The translations under genes and the position numbers were made by a program. Below are positions 25,301-34,698 of a stretch of 64,000 bases of DNA, one piece after another. The stretch lies in contig NZ_JAFAIX010000009.1 in the NCBI RefSeq assembly GCF_019236475.1, forward strand, positions 434,001 to 498,000, read 5' to 3'. The notes below the pieces were generated by a model. It was not told the origin of the DNA. It ran no database searches and saw nothing but the letters and a program-made list of their open reading frames with translations. This DNA is from Chitinophaga sp. (GTDB lineage: Bacteria; Bacteroidota; Bacteroidia; Chitinophagales; Chitinophagaceae). Position 1 is the stretch's first letter, and every line of letters starts with the position of its first letter.

Positions 25301-25702
25301 ATGAGTACACATACTGTAAAGGAGACAAAGAAATCCACAGAGGTTTCTGTAGGCGAATTTCTCGGAATTATGTTCTCATTCAACAGCAGTCTGAAGCTTT
25401 TGCATTGGGATGTACAGGGGAAAGGAAGCTATGCTGCACACATATCATTAGATCAGGCTATCCATGATATGCTGAAAATCACAGATCGCTTGGTGGAAAC
25501 TACCATTGCCGCTCAAGGGGAAATGGAAATCAGCATTCCAGAAACCAGACGGCCTAAAGACATGATACCTTACATAGAAGGCTTCTACACCGTAGTGGAT
25601 GCTAAACGCGACCTCTTCCACGATCAATTTAGTCAATCCATTATCGATGATTACCAAGAAGCGATCAAGCAGTTGTTATTCCGACTGAAACGCTTGCAAT
25701 AA
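25301..25702 (+). CDS. DUF5856 family protein (ferritin-like helical fold)
   Basis: Helical protein of 133 residues. The sequence VGEFLGIMFSFNSSLKLLHWDVQGKGSYAAHISLDQAIHDML looks like the first two helices of a Dps or ferritin-like bundle, with His and Asp/Glu residues at plausible metal positions (LLHWD, AAHISLDQ). It resembles the DUF5856 proteins of Bacteroidota and their phages. The ATG at 25301 gives the usual N-terminus; the frame is open to 25244. It converges on the 25766 gene, separated by a hairpin. Confidence 0.65.
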   Translation: MSTHTVKETKKSTEVSVGEFLGIMFSFNSSLKLLHWDVQGKGSYAAHISLDQAIHDMLKITDRLVETTIAAQGEMEISIPETRRPKDMIPYIEGFYTVVDAKRDLFHDQFSQSIIDDYQEAIKQLLFRLKRLQ

Positions 25703-25722
25703 AAGCTATTCAAACCCCTGAG

Positions 25723-25751
25723 CCTGCCCTGGAATACTGCATTTCAGGGCA
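25723..25751. terminator. Hairpin terminator between convergent genes
   Basis: CTGCCCTGGAA (25723-25733) pairs with TTTCAGGGCAG (25741-25751), 11 bp including one G-T pair, around a 7-nt loop. It lies between stops at 25702 and 25766. Confidence 0.75.
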
Positions 25752-25765
25752 GTCTGCTTTATATG

Positions 25766-26929
25766 TCAGTTGGTAGGCAAGTTGGCCTCCCTGATAATCT
25801 GTATGGTCTTCTCTTTTACACCTCTGGTAGCTGTTGCATACTGCATGATGGACAGCCCTTTATCATTACGTAATGCGCTCAGTTTACGTTTATGCGTTTT
25901 TAAAAAAGGGGCCAACAAGTATATTTCATTTCTTCTCACCAGGTCAAAAATAATGTCGGGGATATCTTGGATCATCATGGCCGTTAGCCAGTGAGGCCCT
26001 TGCGAAAAGTAAGTTTTGAAGGTTTTGCGCCCAGAAGGCGTGCCGGAAAAATTATTGATCATGATCTTTAAGGAAGCGGGATCTAGGTATTTTTTCCATG
26101 ATTGGAGGAAAGGCTGCAACAATTCGTGTTCATATGGAAAAAACAAGTTGATCCATTTTGCTTTCTCTTGACCCAGCCCGCTGGCAAAAGAAGCGATATC
26201 CCACCACCAGCGCTCGCGGCTCCAGTCGTTATAAGGTATGAATCCCAAACTCACCATCGCCATGTTCACCTTATCGTGAAGCGGGGCTACAGCAGCGTAA
26301 TTGCCATACCCGCTAGTGTGCAAATAGATAAATAGACCATAAGGATCAAAGTGGGTGTACTTTGTCGCAGTGGCTTCCGGCCCTTCAATCAGCCAGAAAA
26401 AGATCTTATAGCACGCTAGGTAATGCGCTTGTGTATTGATAGCCGAATCCATTAATCCCCAAGCAAGAAAGACGATAATTAGCTCCAAACTGTGACTGCC
26501 ACCATTGCCAACATATGCCAATTGATGATAGATATCCGCATCCGCGATAATAGTGAGGCGAATGATCTCCAGTACGAAGGGTAGATCGTCCAAGTTTTTA
26601 ACCGCAGGAATGTCTTGTACTAGTTTTGCCAGGTTGTAACCGTCTAGTTCTGGTTTATCCAGTGTGCTGGCGGAGGCGCCCTGTTGATACAATTGCTGCA
26701 ACCGTTCGAGGAGTAGGCGGAGATCTGGTTTATCTTTATAGGCAAAATACCGCACGATTTCGTTCTCAAAAATGTGGACTACCTTGCTGTCTAAATCCGC
26801 TTTGGTGGCGGTATCTAGTGTAATTCTGACGGCTGCCCAGGCCGCTTTTTCTTTTTCGAGGTTTTTTCGTTCTCTCTCCAGTTCCTGTTTGGCCTGGATG
26901 AGTGTGGATATGGAAATAGTATTCGTCAT
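25766..26929 (-). CDS. Large helical protein with N-terminal coiled coil, unknown
   Basis: Unrecognised cytoplasmic protein of 387 residues. Residues about 8-35 (LIQAKQELERERKNLEKEKAAW) form a coiled coil. The middle is helical and Tyr/Trp-rich. The last 60 residues contain one ankyrin-like unit (ALRNDKGLSIMQYATATRG). I chose the ATG at 26929 over 26962 because it gives a regular N-terminus. There is no operon partner. The function is unknown. Confidence 0.65.
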   Translation of the reverse strand: MTNTISISTLIQAKQELERERKNLEKEKAAWAAVRITLDTATKADLDSKVVHIFENEIVRYFAYKDKPDLRLLLERLQQLYQQGASASTLDKPELDGYNLAKLVQDIPAVKNLDDLPFVLEIIRLTIIADADIYHQLAYVGNGGSHSLELIIVFLAWGLMDSAINTQAHYLACYKIFFWLIEGPEATATKYTHFDPYGLFIYLHTSGYGNYAAVAPLHDKVNMAMVSLGFIPYNDWSRERWWWDIASFASGLGQEKAKWINLFFPYEHELLQPFLQSWKKYLDPASLKIMINNFSGTPSGRKTFKTYFSQGPHWLTAMMIQDIPDIIFDLVRRNEIYLLAPFLKTHKRKLSALRNDKGLSIMQYATATRGVKEKTIQIIREANLPTN

Positions 26930-27045
26930 GGATGGAAATAAATCTTTGCCTTTGTTCACCAAAGTGGGTTAATCCTGATAAATTCGGTTAAAAGTAGGTA
27001 TAAATCAAAGGTTGACAAAATAACGGAAATAGATTTTTTAAATTA

Positions 27046-27774
27046 TTACTCTTTCATAAACCTAGCCATGTGTTGTTGTAGTGCTGGTCCGCTCCAGCGG
27101 CCATCTACAGGCATTCGCCGAATGGTATACAGGTTGTTTTCGCCGGCGCCACTCATTTGAAATGCAGCCTTATACCCGCTGCTCTTCAGATGTATCACCA
27201 TAGAATCATTCCATTCTCCAAATGGATAGGCAAAATACAAAACAGGACGTCCTGTAATTTTTTCCAATTGCTGTTTGGGTCCATCTAATTGTTTTTTCCA
27301 GTCCATTACTCCGGTGGGGCGTAAATAGGGGTGATCCCAGGTATGGGAGGCAACCACATTCCCTCTGTCAGAGAGTGACTTCAATTGCGCAGCGGTCATG
27401 TAGTGCGGCTTGCCTATTGTTACCGTCATGATAAAGAAGACGCCTCTGAATCCATAAAGATGAAGGAGTGAATCGGCAATAGAGAAATGTTCTTCATGCG
27501 AATCATCAAAAGTAACCATGAAGGTTTTGGGAGACACGTGTCTCCCGGAAGTCAGATATTTCACTAATTCATCCGGCAGGATGGTGTGGTATCCACTGTC
27601 TGCCAGTGATTTCAGTTGTGCATTTAATTGCTGTCTGCTGATATGAAGACCATTGCTCTTGCCTGTATTCTCCATGGATATGTTATGATAACAGAGAATA
27701 GGAATCGCGTTTTGAGCATGAATGATTGCTGCATAGCTTAAGAGCAGCAATAGTAGCATCTTTTTCATCTGCAC
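27046..27774 (-). CDS. Polysaccharide deacetylase (CE4 / NodB fold), secreted
   Basis: Exported deacetylase of 242 residues that removes acetyl groups from N-acetylated glycans. A signal peptide covers residues 1-20. The NodB motifs are visible: TFDDS (D90, D91), SHTWDHP with metal ligands H144 and H148, and the FAYPFGEWN motif. It starts 7 nt after the stop of the upstream hydrolase-like gene, so both are co-transcribed. A perfect 18-bp palindrome (27529-27546) lies inside the coding sequence and supplies the residues GRHVSP just before the first catalytic strand, as if inserted in frame. Confidence 0.9.
   Translation of the reverse strand: MQMKKMLLLLLLSYAAIIHAQNAIPILCYHNISMENTGKSNGLHISRQQLNAQLKSLADSGYHTILPDELVKYLTSGRHVSPKTFMVTFDDSHEEHFSIADSLLHLYGFRGVFFIMTVTIGKPHYMTAAQLKSLSDRGNVVASHTWDHPYLRPTGVMDWKKQLDGPKQQLEKITGRPVLYFAYPFGEWNDSMVIHLKSSGYKAAFQMSGAGENNLYTIRRMPVDGRWSGPALQQHMARFMKE
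27529..27546. repeat. GGGAGACACGTGTCTCCC palindrome inside the CE4 gene
   Basis: Perfect 18-bp palindrome identical to the core at 22545-22562. It is in frame within the deacetylase gene and encodes GRHVSP. Confidence 0.85.
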
Positions 27775-27781
27775 TCTAATT

Positions 27782-28843
27782 TTACTGATACTGAATGTAG
27801 ACGGGCTGCGGGTATAAAGCCAAGACTTCTGCCGGTTCCATCATATGATCGCCATATTCAATATCATTTTTATAAAACAATTTAAATCCTGTGAATTGTA
27901 CGGGTTCTCCTTCAATCCAGTATTTGTAGGAAGCTTTCTTTTTAGCTACACTTCCAAATCCATCCATGTTCATCACTACTTGCACCGTAGGTTGTAGTTG
28001 TATGTTTTTATAATTTGTTACCATGCCCTGCGTGAAACGATGTACTACCAGTATTTTAGGCGGAAGATTATACTGCGCTACTATTGAGGCCAACCAGGAA
28101 ATAGCATAGTTGATATCTTCCGCATCAAAAGTGCCTATGGTGGTGCAGGGGGGCTTTCTGTTTTTCATGGAGTACTCTGGGTCGATGCCCAAATGTACGT
28201 TGGGGTGTGCTAGGTATTTTTCCAATAATGGCAGTTCATCTTGTAAAAAACTGAGTCCAGGTTGCACGTCCAGGAAAACGATCGCATTGATAGAATCTGC
28301 CAACTGTAATACTTTTTTAATTTCACTTTCAGGCATGCGCATTCTGTATTTCCCATCTTTGCCAGGACTGGATTGTGCCGTAACGGCGATATAATGTAGT
28401 GCAGGAATGACCGGCATAGTAGAGTCGGCGAGGGCCCATTTCTCCTTTTCTGCTGCCAGTTGTTGCAGCATACTATCCGTTGGTTTTTTCCCCAGAATGC
28501 CCATTTGCGTGGTATAGAGATTACCATAAAATGCAACAATTCTATGCTCGGGGAGTAGCGATCCCGGCAAGGGATTTTCCGTCTTTACTGGCCACTTTTC
28601 AGAAGGGGTTTCATGTACTAAATGCTGCAGGGAAGCATGATAGCTGGAAGTGTCAATGGTAGTAGCGGTATCTCTTTTTACACCGTTAGCAACCGGCGTT
28701 GGTACTGTATCCTGGTGTTCCACTATACTGGGTTGTTGCTTATTGTTTGGGGAACGAAGGAAGAGTGTCTTAACAATGGTGTAAGTCACAATAAAAATGA
28801 TACATACAATAATTACTCTCCAAATTATTCTTGACCTGTTCAT
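27782..28843 (-). CDS. Membrane-anchored periplasmic protein, predicted TIM-barrel hydrolase
   Basis: Protein of 353 residues with an N-terminal membrane anchor (about 6-28, IIWRVIIVCIIFIVTYTIVKTLFL) and a Thr/Ser-rich linker to about 100. The soluble domain starts at HRIVAFYGNLYTTQMGILG and shows strands and acidic residues typical of a glycoside-hydrolase-like barrel (IVFLDVQPG, VHLGIDPEYSM, VVMNMDGFG). I do not recognise a named family. It lies between PEP synthase (17 nt) and the CE4 deacetylase (7 nt) on one strand, so a cell-wall or exopolysaccharide role is a fair guess. Confidence 0.7.
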   Translation of the reverse strand: MNRSRIIWRVIIVCIIFIVTYTIVKTLFLRSPNNKQQPSIVEHQDTVPTPVANGVKRDTATTIDTSSYHASLQHLVHETPSEKWPVKTENPLPGSLLPEHRIVAFYGNLYTTQMGILGKKPTDSMLQQLAAEKEKWALADSTMPVIPALHYIAVTAQSSPGKDGKYRMRMPESEIKKVLQLADSINAIVFLDVQPGLSFLQDELPLLEKYLAHPNVHLGIDPEYSMKNRKPPCTTIGTFDAEDINYAISWLASIVAQYNLPPKILVVHRFTQGMVTNYKNIQLQPTVQVVMNMDGFGSVAKKKASYKYWIEGEPVQFTGFKLFYKNDIEYGDHMMEPAEVLALYPQPVYIQYQ

Positions 28844-28860
28844 TTTAAGTGTTCATTATT

Positions 28861-31254
28861 TTACTTGGTCTTTTTGCCAGCCTCTTGCTGTGCTTCTGCC
28901 TTGCATATATTGGCGATACCTTTTAGGATAGCGTCTGGATTAAAGGAAATACTATCAATGCCTTTTGAAACGAGGAAGGCGGCATAATCAGGGATGTCGC
29001 TGGGGGCTTGTCCGCAGAAACCAATGCGAACGCCGGCTTTTTTAGCGGCATCGATCATCATGGCTACCATTGTCCTAGCAGCGGGATCTTCCTCATTAAA
29101 ACTCTCTGATAATATGCCGGAATCTCTGTCTACTCCCAAGGTGAGTTGTGTTAGGTCATTGGAACCGATAGAGAACCCATCAAAGAGGGTAGCAAACTTG
29201 GACGCTTCTATTACATTAGACGGAATTTCAGCCATCACATACACTTCTAGGCCCTGCTGACCACGTGTCAACCCAAAACTTTCCATCACTTCCAGTACTT
29301 TACGCCCTTCTATTACAGAACGACAGAAAGGTATCATCACCTTTATGTTGGTAAGCCCCATTTCTTCTCGTACTACTTTTATCGCAGCACACTCTAGCCC
29401 AAATCCTTCCTTATATGCGGAATGGTAGTAACGAGAAGCGCCACGAAAACCTAACATGGGGTTTTCTTCTTCCGGCTCGAATTCCTTACCACCTAACAGT
29501 TGAGCATACTCGTTGGTTTTGAAATCACTCATCCGAACGATCACCTCTTTGGGATAGAAGGCTGCTGCAATGGTGGCGAGTCCTTGTGACAGCTTATCTA
29601 TAAAGTATTTTCGTTTATCCTTATACAACGAAGTAATATCGGAGATAGTACTTTTAATAGATTTATCTTTAATCTCATCATAATGCACAAGTGCCATGGG
29701 GTGGATTTGAACGGCATGCGTAACTATAAATTCCATTCTAAGTAATCCTATGCCGTTATTAGGATAAAAAGATAATTGAAATGCGGTATCAGGATCACTT
29801 ATAATCAGGTTTACGTCCGTATGCTGCGGTAAATCGACCGTAGTGAGGTCTAGATCCGCTGCTTCAAATTTTAAGGCCCCATCATACACATTTCCTACTT
29901 TCCCTTCGCAACAGGAAACCGTAATCATAGCGCCATCTTTTATTTTAGTAGTAGCATTCTCGGTACCTACAATAGCTGGTACCCCCAACTCTCTGGCCAC
30001 AATAGAAGCATGGCTGGTTCTGCCGCCACTATTCGTAATGATGCCGGCAACATTTTTTAGAATAGGGTCCCAGTCGGGGCTCGTGATAGCGGTAACCACA
30101 ATTTCTCCTGGGTGTAATTTGTGGGCTTCTTTAGGAGATTGCAGTATCCGGGCAATGCCTGTTGCTACTTTTTCTCCGATGGCTTCTCCTGTTACCAGTA
30201 CATTTCCTTTCTCAGAGAGGGTGTAGATTTTTTCCTTGATATGACGGGAGTGGATGGTTTCCGGTCTGGCTTGAAGAATAAATAATTCTTTTGAGACGCC
30301 ATCTTTGGCCCATTCAATATCCATTGGACATTTATAGTGTTGTTCAATCAACAGTGCCCAGTTTGCAAGCTGCATTATTTCATGATCTTCCAAGATGAAG
30401 CGTTGTTGATCGGCGATTGGAGTATCTGTATTTACAGTGGTGGCGCCTTTTTTTGAAGCATTGGCAAAGCGGAGTGTTTTGGCTTTGCTACCTAGTTTAC
30501 GTTGAATGATGGCTTGTTTCCCTTCCAGTAATGTGGGCTTGAAGATATAAAACTCATCAGGAACAACCGCTCCTTGAACTATATTTTCTCCCAGGCCCCA
30601 GATGCCGGAGATAAGAATAATATCCCGAAAGCCGGATTCTGGTTCCAGTGTAAAACCTACTCCGGAGCAGGCGTTATCTGTTCGAACCATTAACTGTATA
30701 CCAACAGACAAAGCCACCTGGTTATGATCGAATCCATTATCTTCTCGATATTTAATAGCTCTGTCTGTATACAACGAGGCAAAGCATTTTTGCACTGCCG
30801 ACAACAGTTGTGCTATTCCGTGAATATTCAAATAGGATTCATGTTGGCCGGCAAAGCTGGCTTCTGGCATATCTTCCGCGGTTGCGCTACTTCTAACAGC
30901 CACTGCAACTGGTTTTCCATTGCCTAATTGCAGGTATTCCCTTTCGATGTCTGTTTTTAAGTCTTCTGGCAATGAAGCCTCCAGTAATAGTTTACGAGCA
31001 GCAGTACCGGTTGTCTCCAAATTGGTATATTCCTTACGGTCGAGTTGTTGCATTAACGCCACAAGTGGTTCCCTAATTTGATTACTGTCTAGATAGTTCC
31101 AGAACGCTACTGCAGTGGTGGCAAACCCGGCAGGAACTTTTATGCCTTTACTGGATAAGATCGAAAACATCTCACCTAATGAAGCATTTTTTCCGCCTAC
31201 TATTGCTGTGTCTGATGAGCGTATATCTGCAAATAGTTTGACATTGTTCTTCAT
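28861..31254 (-). CDS. ppsA: Phosphoenolpyruvate synthase
   Basis: Gluconeogenic enzyme of 797 residues that makes PEP, AMP and phosphate from pyruvate and ATP. The ATP-grasp domain (about 1-350) begins VGGKNASLGEM; the swivelling phosphohistidine domain carries H415 in GGRTSHASIVAREL; the PEP/pyruvate barrel (about 480-790) ends with NDLTQLTLGVDRDS and GFCGQAPSD, which holds the catalytic Cys. Length matches E. coli PpsA (792). I chose the ATG at 31254 (MKNNVKLF); the frame is open a further 20 codons. It follows a small conserved gene by 19 nt and precedes two envelope genes, an unusual setting for this enzyme. Confidence 0.95.
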   Translation of the reverse strand: MKNNVKLFADIRSSDTAIVGGKNASLGEMFSILSSKGIKVPAGFATTAVAFWNYLDSNQIREPLVALMQQLDRKEYTNLETTGTAARKLLLEASLPEDLKTDIEREYLQLGNGKPVAVAVRSSATAEDMPEASFAGQHESYLNIHGIAQLLSAVQKCFASLYTDRAIKYREDNGFDHNQVALSVGIQLMVRTDNACSGVGFTLEPESGFRDIILISGIWGLGENIVQGAVVPDEFYIFKPTLLEGKQAIIQRKLGSKAKTLRFANASKKGATTVNTDTPIADQQRFILEDHEIMQLANWALLIEQHYKCPMDIEWAKDGVSKELFILQARPETIHSRHIKEKIYTLSEKGNVLVTGEAIGEKVATGIARILQSPKEAHKLHPGEIVVTAITSPDWDPILKNVAGIITNSGGRTSHASIVARELGVPAIVGTENATTKIKDGAMITVSCCEGKVGNVYDGALKFEAADLDLTTVDLPQHTDVNLIISDPDTAFQLSFYPNNGIGLLRMEFIVTHAVQIHPMALVHYDEIKDKSIKSTISDITSLYKDKRKYFIDKLSQGLATIAAAFYPKEVIVRMSDFKTNEYAQLLGGKEFEPEEENPMLGFRGASRYYHSAYKEGFGLECAAIKVVREEMGLTNIKVMIPFCRSVIEGRKVLEVMESFGLTRGQQGLEVYVMAEIPSNVIEASKFATLFDGFSIGSNDLTQLTLGVDRDSGILSESFNEEDPAARTMVAMMIDAAKKAGVRIGFCGQAPSDIPDYAAFLVSKGIDSISFNPDAILKGIANICKAEAQQEAGKKTK

Positions 31255-31273
31255 GATGCTAGCATTTAGCTGC

Positions 31274-31648
31274 TTATCGATAAAGTTTGTTTCTGGAAGA
31301 TTTTCCCGCATCATTCAGGCCATTTAATGTGGTATTTCCTGCATCAGCAACTGTCTTCCAGGAGGAGCCGGACTGTTGAAGGATTTGAACATGCAATCCA
31401 AATATGTGGTTGAAATCCCTTTCTACTTCTTCAATGGTTCGATTGGGGCTTATATCCAGCCAACCGAATCTGCTACGCATGGTGATTTTCTCTATCAAGG
31501 TTTCTGGTGATATATCTTCGGTGTCAGGTGTAAACTGTTTTTTTAAATGCGGTTTTAGTAAAAACTGCAATTTGAGGAAGGGATAATATTTTTGAAATTT
31601 ATCCTGAATGTCCCCAACAATGGCTTCTTCGCTAATGTAGAGTTGCAT
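31274..31648 (-). CDS. Small conserved protein upstream of ppsA, unknown
   Basis: Cytoplasmic protein of 124 residues without recognised family. The N-terminal part (MQLYISEEAIVGDIQDKFQKYYPFLKLQFL) and the central block RFGWLDISPNRTIEEVERDF suggest a compact alpha/beta fold. It is the first gene of the probable four-gene operon, 19 nt before the chosen ppsA start. A regulatory link to PEP synthase is possible from position only. Confidence 0.7.
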   Translation of the reverse strand: MQLYISEEAIVGDIQDKFQKYYPFLKLQFLLKPHLKKQFTPDTEDISPETLIEKITMRSRFGWLDISPNRTIEEVERDFNHIFGLHVQILQQSGSSWKTVADAGNTTLNGLNDAGKSSRNKLYR

Positions 31649-31783
31649 ATAAGATAATTTTAGCTATTACAAGTTTAAGATTGTTAATTGCCATTTAAAA
31701 TGAGTACTATCATTGCTTAGTATGATGGTCGTCATATACTATTAATGAAGATTGACGGAAATTGTTATTCATAATTTTCAGAT

Positions 31784-32548
31784 ATGTCTTCATCAAATGG
31801 AAATCATCGGCCATCCACTATTGTGGATGATTTACCCGGTCATGAAGAGAAATATTTTTTAGAAGGTCCCAGAGCTAGAGCGAAGGAATTTTCCTTTTCT
31901 ATCAGGGTCTTAATTGAATTCATCCGGGGCTTTAGAATTTTACATTTTGCAGGACCATGCATCGCTGTATTTGGATCAGCAAGGATAGCGCCAGGAACTG
32001 ATTATTATGAGATGGGTAGAAAAATAGGAGCTGAAATTGCTCACCTTGGTTTTGCTGTAATGACAGGGGGAGGTCCTGGATTAATGGAAGCAGCGAACAG
32101 AGGAGCAAAAGAAGCAGGAGGGAAATCGGTGGGATGTAATATCGGCTTACCCATAGAACAGCACATCAACAATTTCCTGGACATGAAATTTACCTGCAAA
32201 TATTTCTTTGTAAGGAAAGTACTAATGTTTAAGTATTCCTATGGGTTTATCATTTTACCGGGGGGGATTGGCACCCTAGACGAATTTTCAGAAGCCCTTA
32301 CACTCATACAAACCCATAAAATTCTCAACTTCCCATTAGTGCTCATGAATAAAGGATACTGGGAACCGTTGATGCCATTATTTCATCAAATGCTGGAACA
32401 TTGCATGATAGCGCCAGATGATCTCCAATATATACTATTAACAGATTCCGTAGAAGAAGCAATGAACCATTTGAAAAAATTTGCGATACCAAAGTACTAT
32501 GCACAAAGGAAGAAAGAATTTCATCGTATGTTATTATTTGGAGAATAG
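31784..32548 (+). CDS. LOG-family protein (TIGR00730 Rossmann fold)
   Basis: Predicted nucleoside 5'-monophosphate phosphoribohydrolase of 254 residues, the fold of cytokinin-activating LOG enzymes and bacterial PpnN-like proteins. Signatures are GSARIAPGTDYYEMG, GGGPGLMEAANRGAKEAGG and the nucleotide-binding PGGIGTLDE (P159 onward). An N-terminal extension of about 50 residues precedes the fold. It hydrolyses the N-glycosidic bond of nucleotides; the natural substrate here is not known. It is convergent with the alcohol dehydrogenase gene, with 11 nt between stops. Confidence 0.9.
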   Translation: MSSSNGNHRPSTIVDDLPGHEEKYFLEGPRARAKEFSFSIRVLIEFIRGFRILHFAGPCIAVFGSARIAPGTDYYEMGRKIGAEIAHLGFAVMTGGGPGLMEAANRGAKEAGGKSVGCNIGLPIEQHINNFLDMKFTCKYFFVRKVLMFKYSYGFIILPGGIGTLDEFSEALTLIQTHKILNFPLVLMNKGYWEPLMPLFHQMLEHCMIAPDDLQYILLTDSVEEAMNHLKKFAIPKYYAQRKKEFHRMLLFGE

Positions 32549-32559
32549 CGCTTGATGGG

Positions 32560-33573
32560 TTACATCACTAGCACTGCTGCTCCAGTCAGTTGCCCAGTGC
32601 GGAGGGCAGTCAATGCTTCGTTGGCCTGCGCTAATGAGAAATAGTGCACGGTCGTAGTCACGGGTACTTTGGGTGCAATTTCAAATAAGCGTTTGCCATC
32701 TTCGCGGGTTAGATTGGCCACTGATCTGATCATACGTTCTTGCCAGAGTGATTCATATGTGAAACCTGGTATATCGCTCATATGTATGCCTCCGCAAATA
32801 ACAGCACCACCTTTGTCCAGGTGAGAGAGCGCTATGGGAACGAGGGAGCCATCGGGCGCGAATATGATGGCTGCATCTAGTTTTATCGGCGGCGCTTCGA
32901 GGGAACTGCCTGCCCAGACCGCCCCTATGTCCATCGCAAACATTTCTCCTTTTCCATCCTGGGGTCTTGTAAATGCATAAATGGATTTAAACTGGTATTT
33001 GGCAATCTGTGTGATGATATGTGCGGCCGCTCCAAATCCATATATCCCAATGTTAATGGCATGCTCAGGGAGCAGATGTAAGCATCTATAACCAATTAGT
33101 CCTGCACAGAGCAAAGGCGCTCCGCCAGAATTCGCATAAATAGGAGGTATGGCGATACAGAAATCTTCCCAGGCAAGGATATATTCCGCATACCCACCAT
33201 TCACCGTGTATCCTGTGAATAAGGCATGCTCACAGAGGTTTTCCTGTCCTTGTGAACAAAATTTGCAATGTCCGCAAGTATGTGCCAGCCAAGGAATGCC
33301 TACAATATCGCCGGTTTGGATTTTCTTAACGCTTGTTCCTGTAAGTACTACTTCACCTATGACTTCATGACCAGGAATCAATGGTAATACGGGAGATGTT
33401 AGCTCACCATCCAGTATGTGTAAATCAGTTCTACAAATACCGCAGGCGATCACTTTTATCAATACCTGCTCTGTTCCAGGAACAGGCGTAGGCACTGTTT
33501 TAAGTACCAATGGTGTCTGCGGGCGCTCCATCACCATTGCTTGCATTGTATCGGGGATTTCCGCTGCTTGCAT
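32560..33573 (-). CDS. Zinc-dependent alcohol dehydrogenase family protein
   Basis: Medium-chain dehydrogenase of 337 residues. The catalytic zinc site is visible (ACGICRTDLH, PGHEVIGEV, and a Cys before the cofactor domain), and the structural zinc loop has four cysteines in CGHCKFCSQGQENLCEHA. The cofactor domain glycine motif is IYGFGAAAH, which departs from the usual GxGxxG. It resembles the AdhA-like group that oxidises aldehydes and alcohols. It is the last of a run of minus-strand genes (pirin, SnoaL-like), but gaps of 80 to 160 nt make co-transcription uncertain. Confidence 0.9.
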   Translation of the reverse strand: MQAAEIPDTMQAMVMERPQTPLVLKTVPTPVPGTEQVLIKVIACGICRTDLHILDGELTSPVLPLIPGHEVIGEVVLTGTSVKKIQTGDIVGIPWLAHTCGHCKFCSQGQENLCEHALFTGYTVNGGYAEYILAWEDFCIAIPPIYANSGGAPLLCAGLIGYRCLHLLPEHAINIGIYGFGAAAHIITQIAKYQFKSIYAFTRPQDGKGEMFAMDIGAVWAGSSLEAPPIKLDAAIIFAPDGSLVPIALSHLDKGGAVICGGIHMSDIPGFTYESLWQERMIRSVANLTREDGKRLFEIAPKVPVTTTVHYFSLAQANEALTALRTGQLTGAAVLVM

Positions 33574-33654
33574 TGTTAAATAGATTTGTGCTATTATAAC
33601 ATCTATTTACAATAAACGGTTTTGGAATAATGTGTAGGATCAGTTTGATAGCGC

Positions 33655-34536
33655 TTAGTTATGTACCACCATCTGCCTGAACAGCTTGTAATCGCCATCT
33701 GTCTCTTTTTTCCAGATATTGATACTTTGGGCATTTACGTCTGCTGCTGGGCCTTGTATTTGGTAGTATCCATTCACAATAACATAAGCTCCCAAGTCTA
33801 ATAGGCTGGCTATTGTAATGGTTAATTTATCGTGTTTTACTGCGGGATTTTCTTGTGCAGTATAATACCTATTGATAGCTTCCCGACCGCGTACCATATC
33901 CTGGTAGTAAGGCATATAAATGGCGTCGGTGGTGTAAAGGTCTGCCATTGCGGCGCCGTTGCCGGTCATTGCATGTTGTTCAAATTGGTAGTTTTTTTCG
34001 TGTAGTCGTTCGAGTAACTTCCTATTTGATGGGGTGGAAATCCCTCGTTGCGGGATACTGATCTTTGGTAATACTGTAGGTGAAATATCAGCAATAGCGC
34101 CCTGTATCTGTGCTACCAGCAATGGATGATCCGGTTTGGATATATCCCAGACATGGAGGTATTTTGTATGGTATTGGAAAGGAGGCTTTCTGCGGTACAA
34201 TAGGGTAGCATGCGCATATCCGATCTCCACCAAGTAACCATTCAAGACTTGGACATCTTTTATTTCATGACTGCAATTGCTCACTAATACGGAGTCTAGC
34301 CAGGACCTTACATAGATCTCAATATTTGTTTTCCCATATGCGGCGTCGTTATATTCCGGCATTAACACGGCTTTATTACCGTAATAACGCATGATATTGG
34401 GAACATCTCTGGTAGCCCAGGCATTATCTAATTCCTCTTCGATCTTATTCAATAAGGAAAAATAAACTGTGTCATTTTGGGCACAGACAATGGCGGTATG
34501 AAGTAATAGTCCTATCGTTAATACGAAGTATCGCAT
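33655..34536 (-). CDS. Exported protein with two SnoaL/DUF4440-like domains
   Basis: Protein of 293 residues. The ATG at 34536 gives a clean signal peptide (RYFVLTIGLLLHTAIVCAQ); the frame stays open upstream to 34695 but that part looks untranslated. Two tandem cone-fold domains of the NTF2/SnoaL type follow: one near 25-150 (VPNIMRYYGNKAVLMPEYNDAAYG) and one near 175-290 (GAAMADLYTTDAIYMPYYQDMVRGREAINRYY). Such domains bind small hydrophobic molecules or act as cyclases and isomerases. The actual role is unknown. Confidence 0.8.
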   Translation of the reverse strand: MRYFVLTIGLLLHTAIVCAQNDTVYFSLLNKIEEELDNAWATRDVPNIMRYYGNKAVLMPEYNDAAYGKTNIEIYVRSWLDSVLVSNCSHEIKDVQVLNGYLVEIGYAHATLLYRRKPPFQYHTKYLHVWDISKPDHPLLVAQIQGAIADISPTVLPKISIPQRGISTPSNRKLLERLHEKNYQFEQHAMTGNGAAMADLYTTDAIYMPYYQDMVRGREAINRYYTAQENPAVKHDKLTITIASLLDLGAYVIVNGYYQIQGPAADVNAQSINIWKKETDGDYKLFRQMVVHN

Positions 34537-34648
34537 AGGAGCGGTTTTTACGGTCGCGAATACGCGGGTCTGAAAGCAAATTAAAGTAAAACTAAATAAC
34601 CCGCTAATGCAGTATGTTAAGGTTTTTGAAAATTTCGGAGACCTTTGT

Positions 34649-34691
34649 ATCATGTAGAGAAATGCTGTATAACCGCATCTCTCTACATGAT
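34649..34691. terminator. Hairpin after the pirin gene
   Basis: ATCATGTAGAGA (34649-34660) pairs perfectly with 34680-34691; one mismatch and four more pairs extend the stem inward to a 9-nt loop. It begins within 10 nt of the pirin stop on the minus strand. It lacks a long T-run, so it may stabilise the 3' end rather than terminate. Confidence 0.6.
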
Positions 34692-34698
34692 GCATCAG

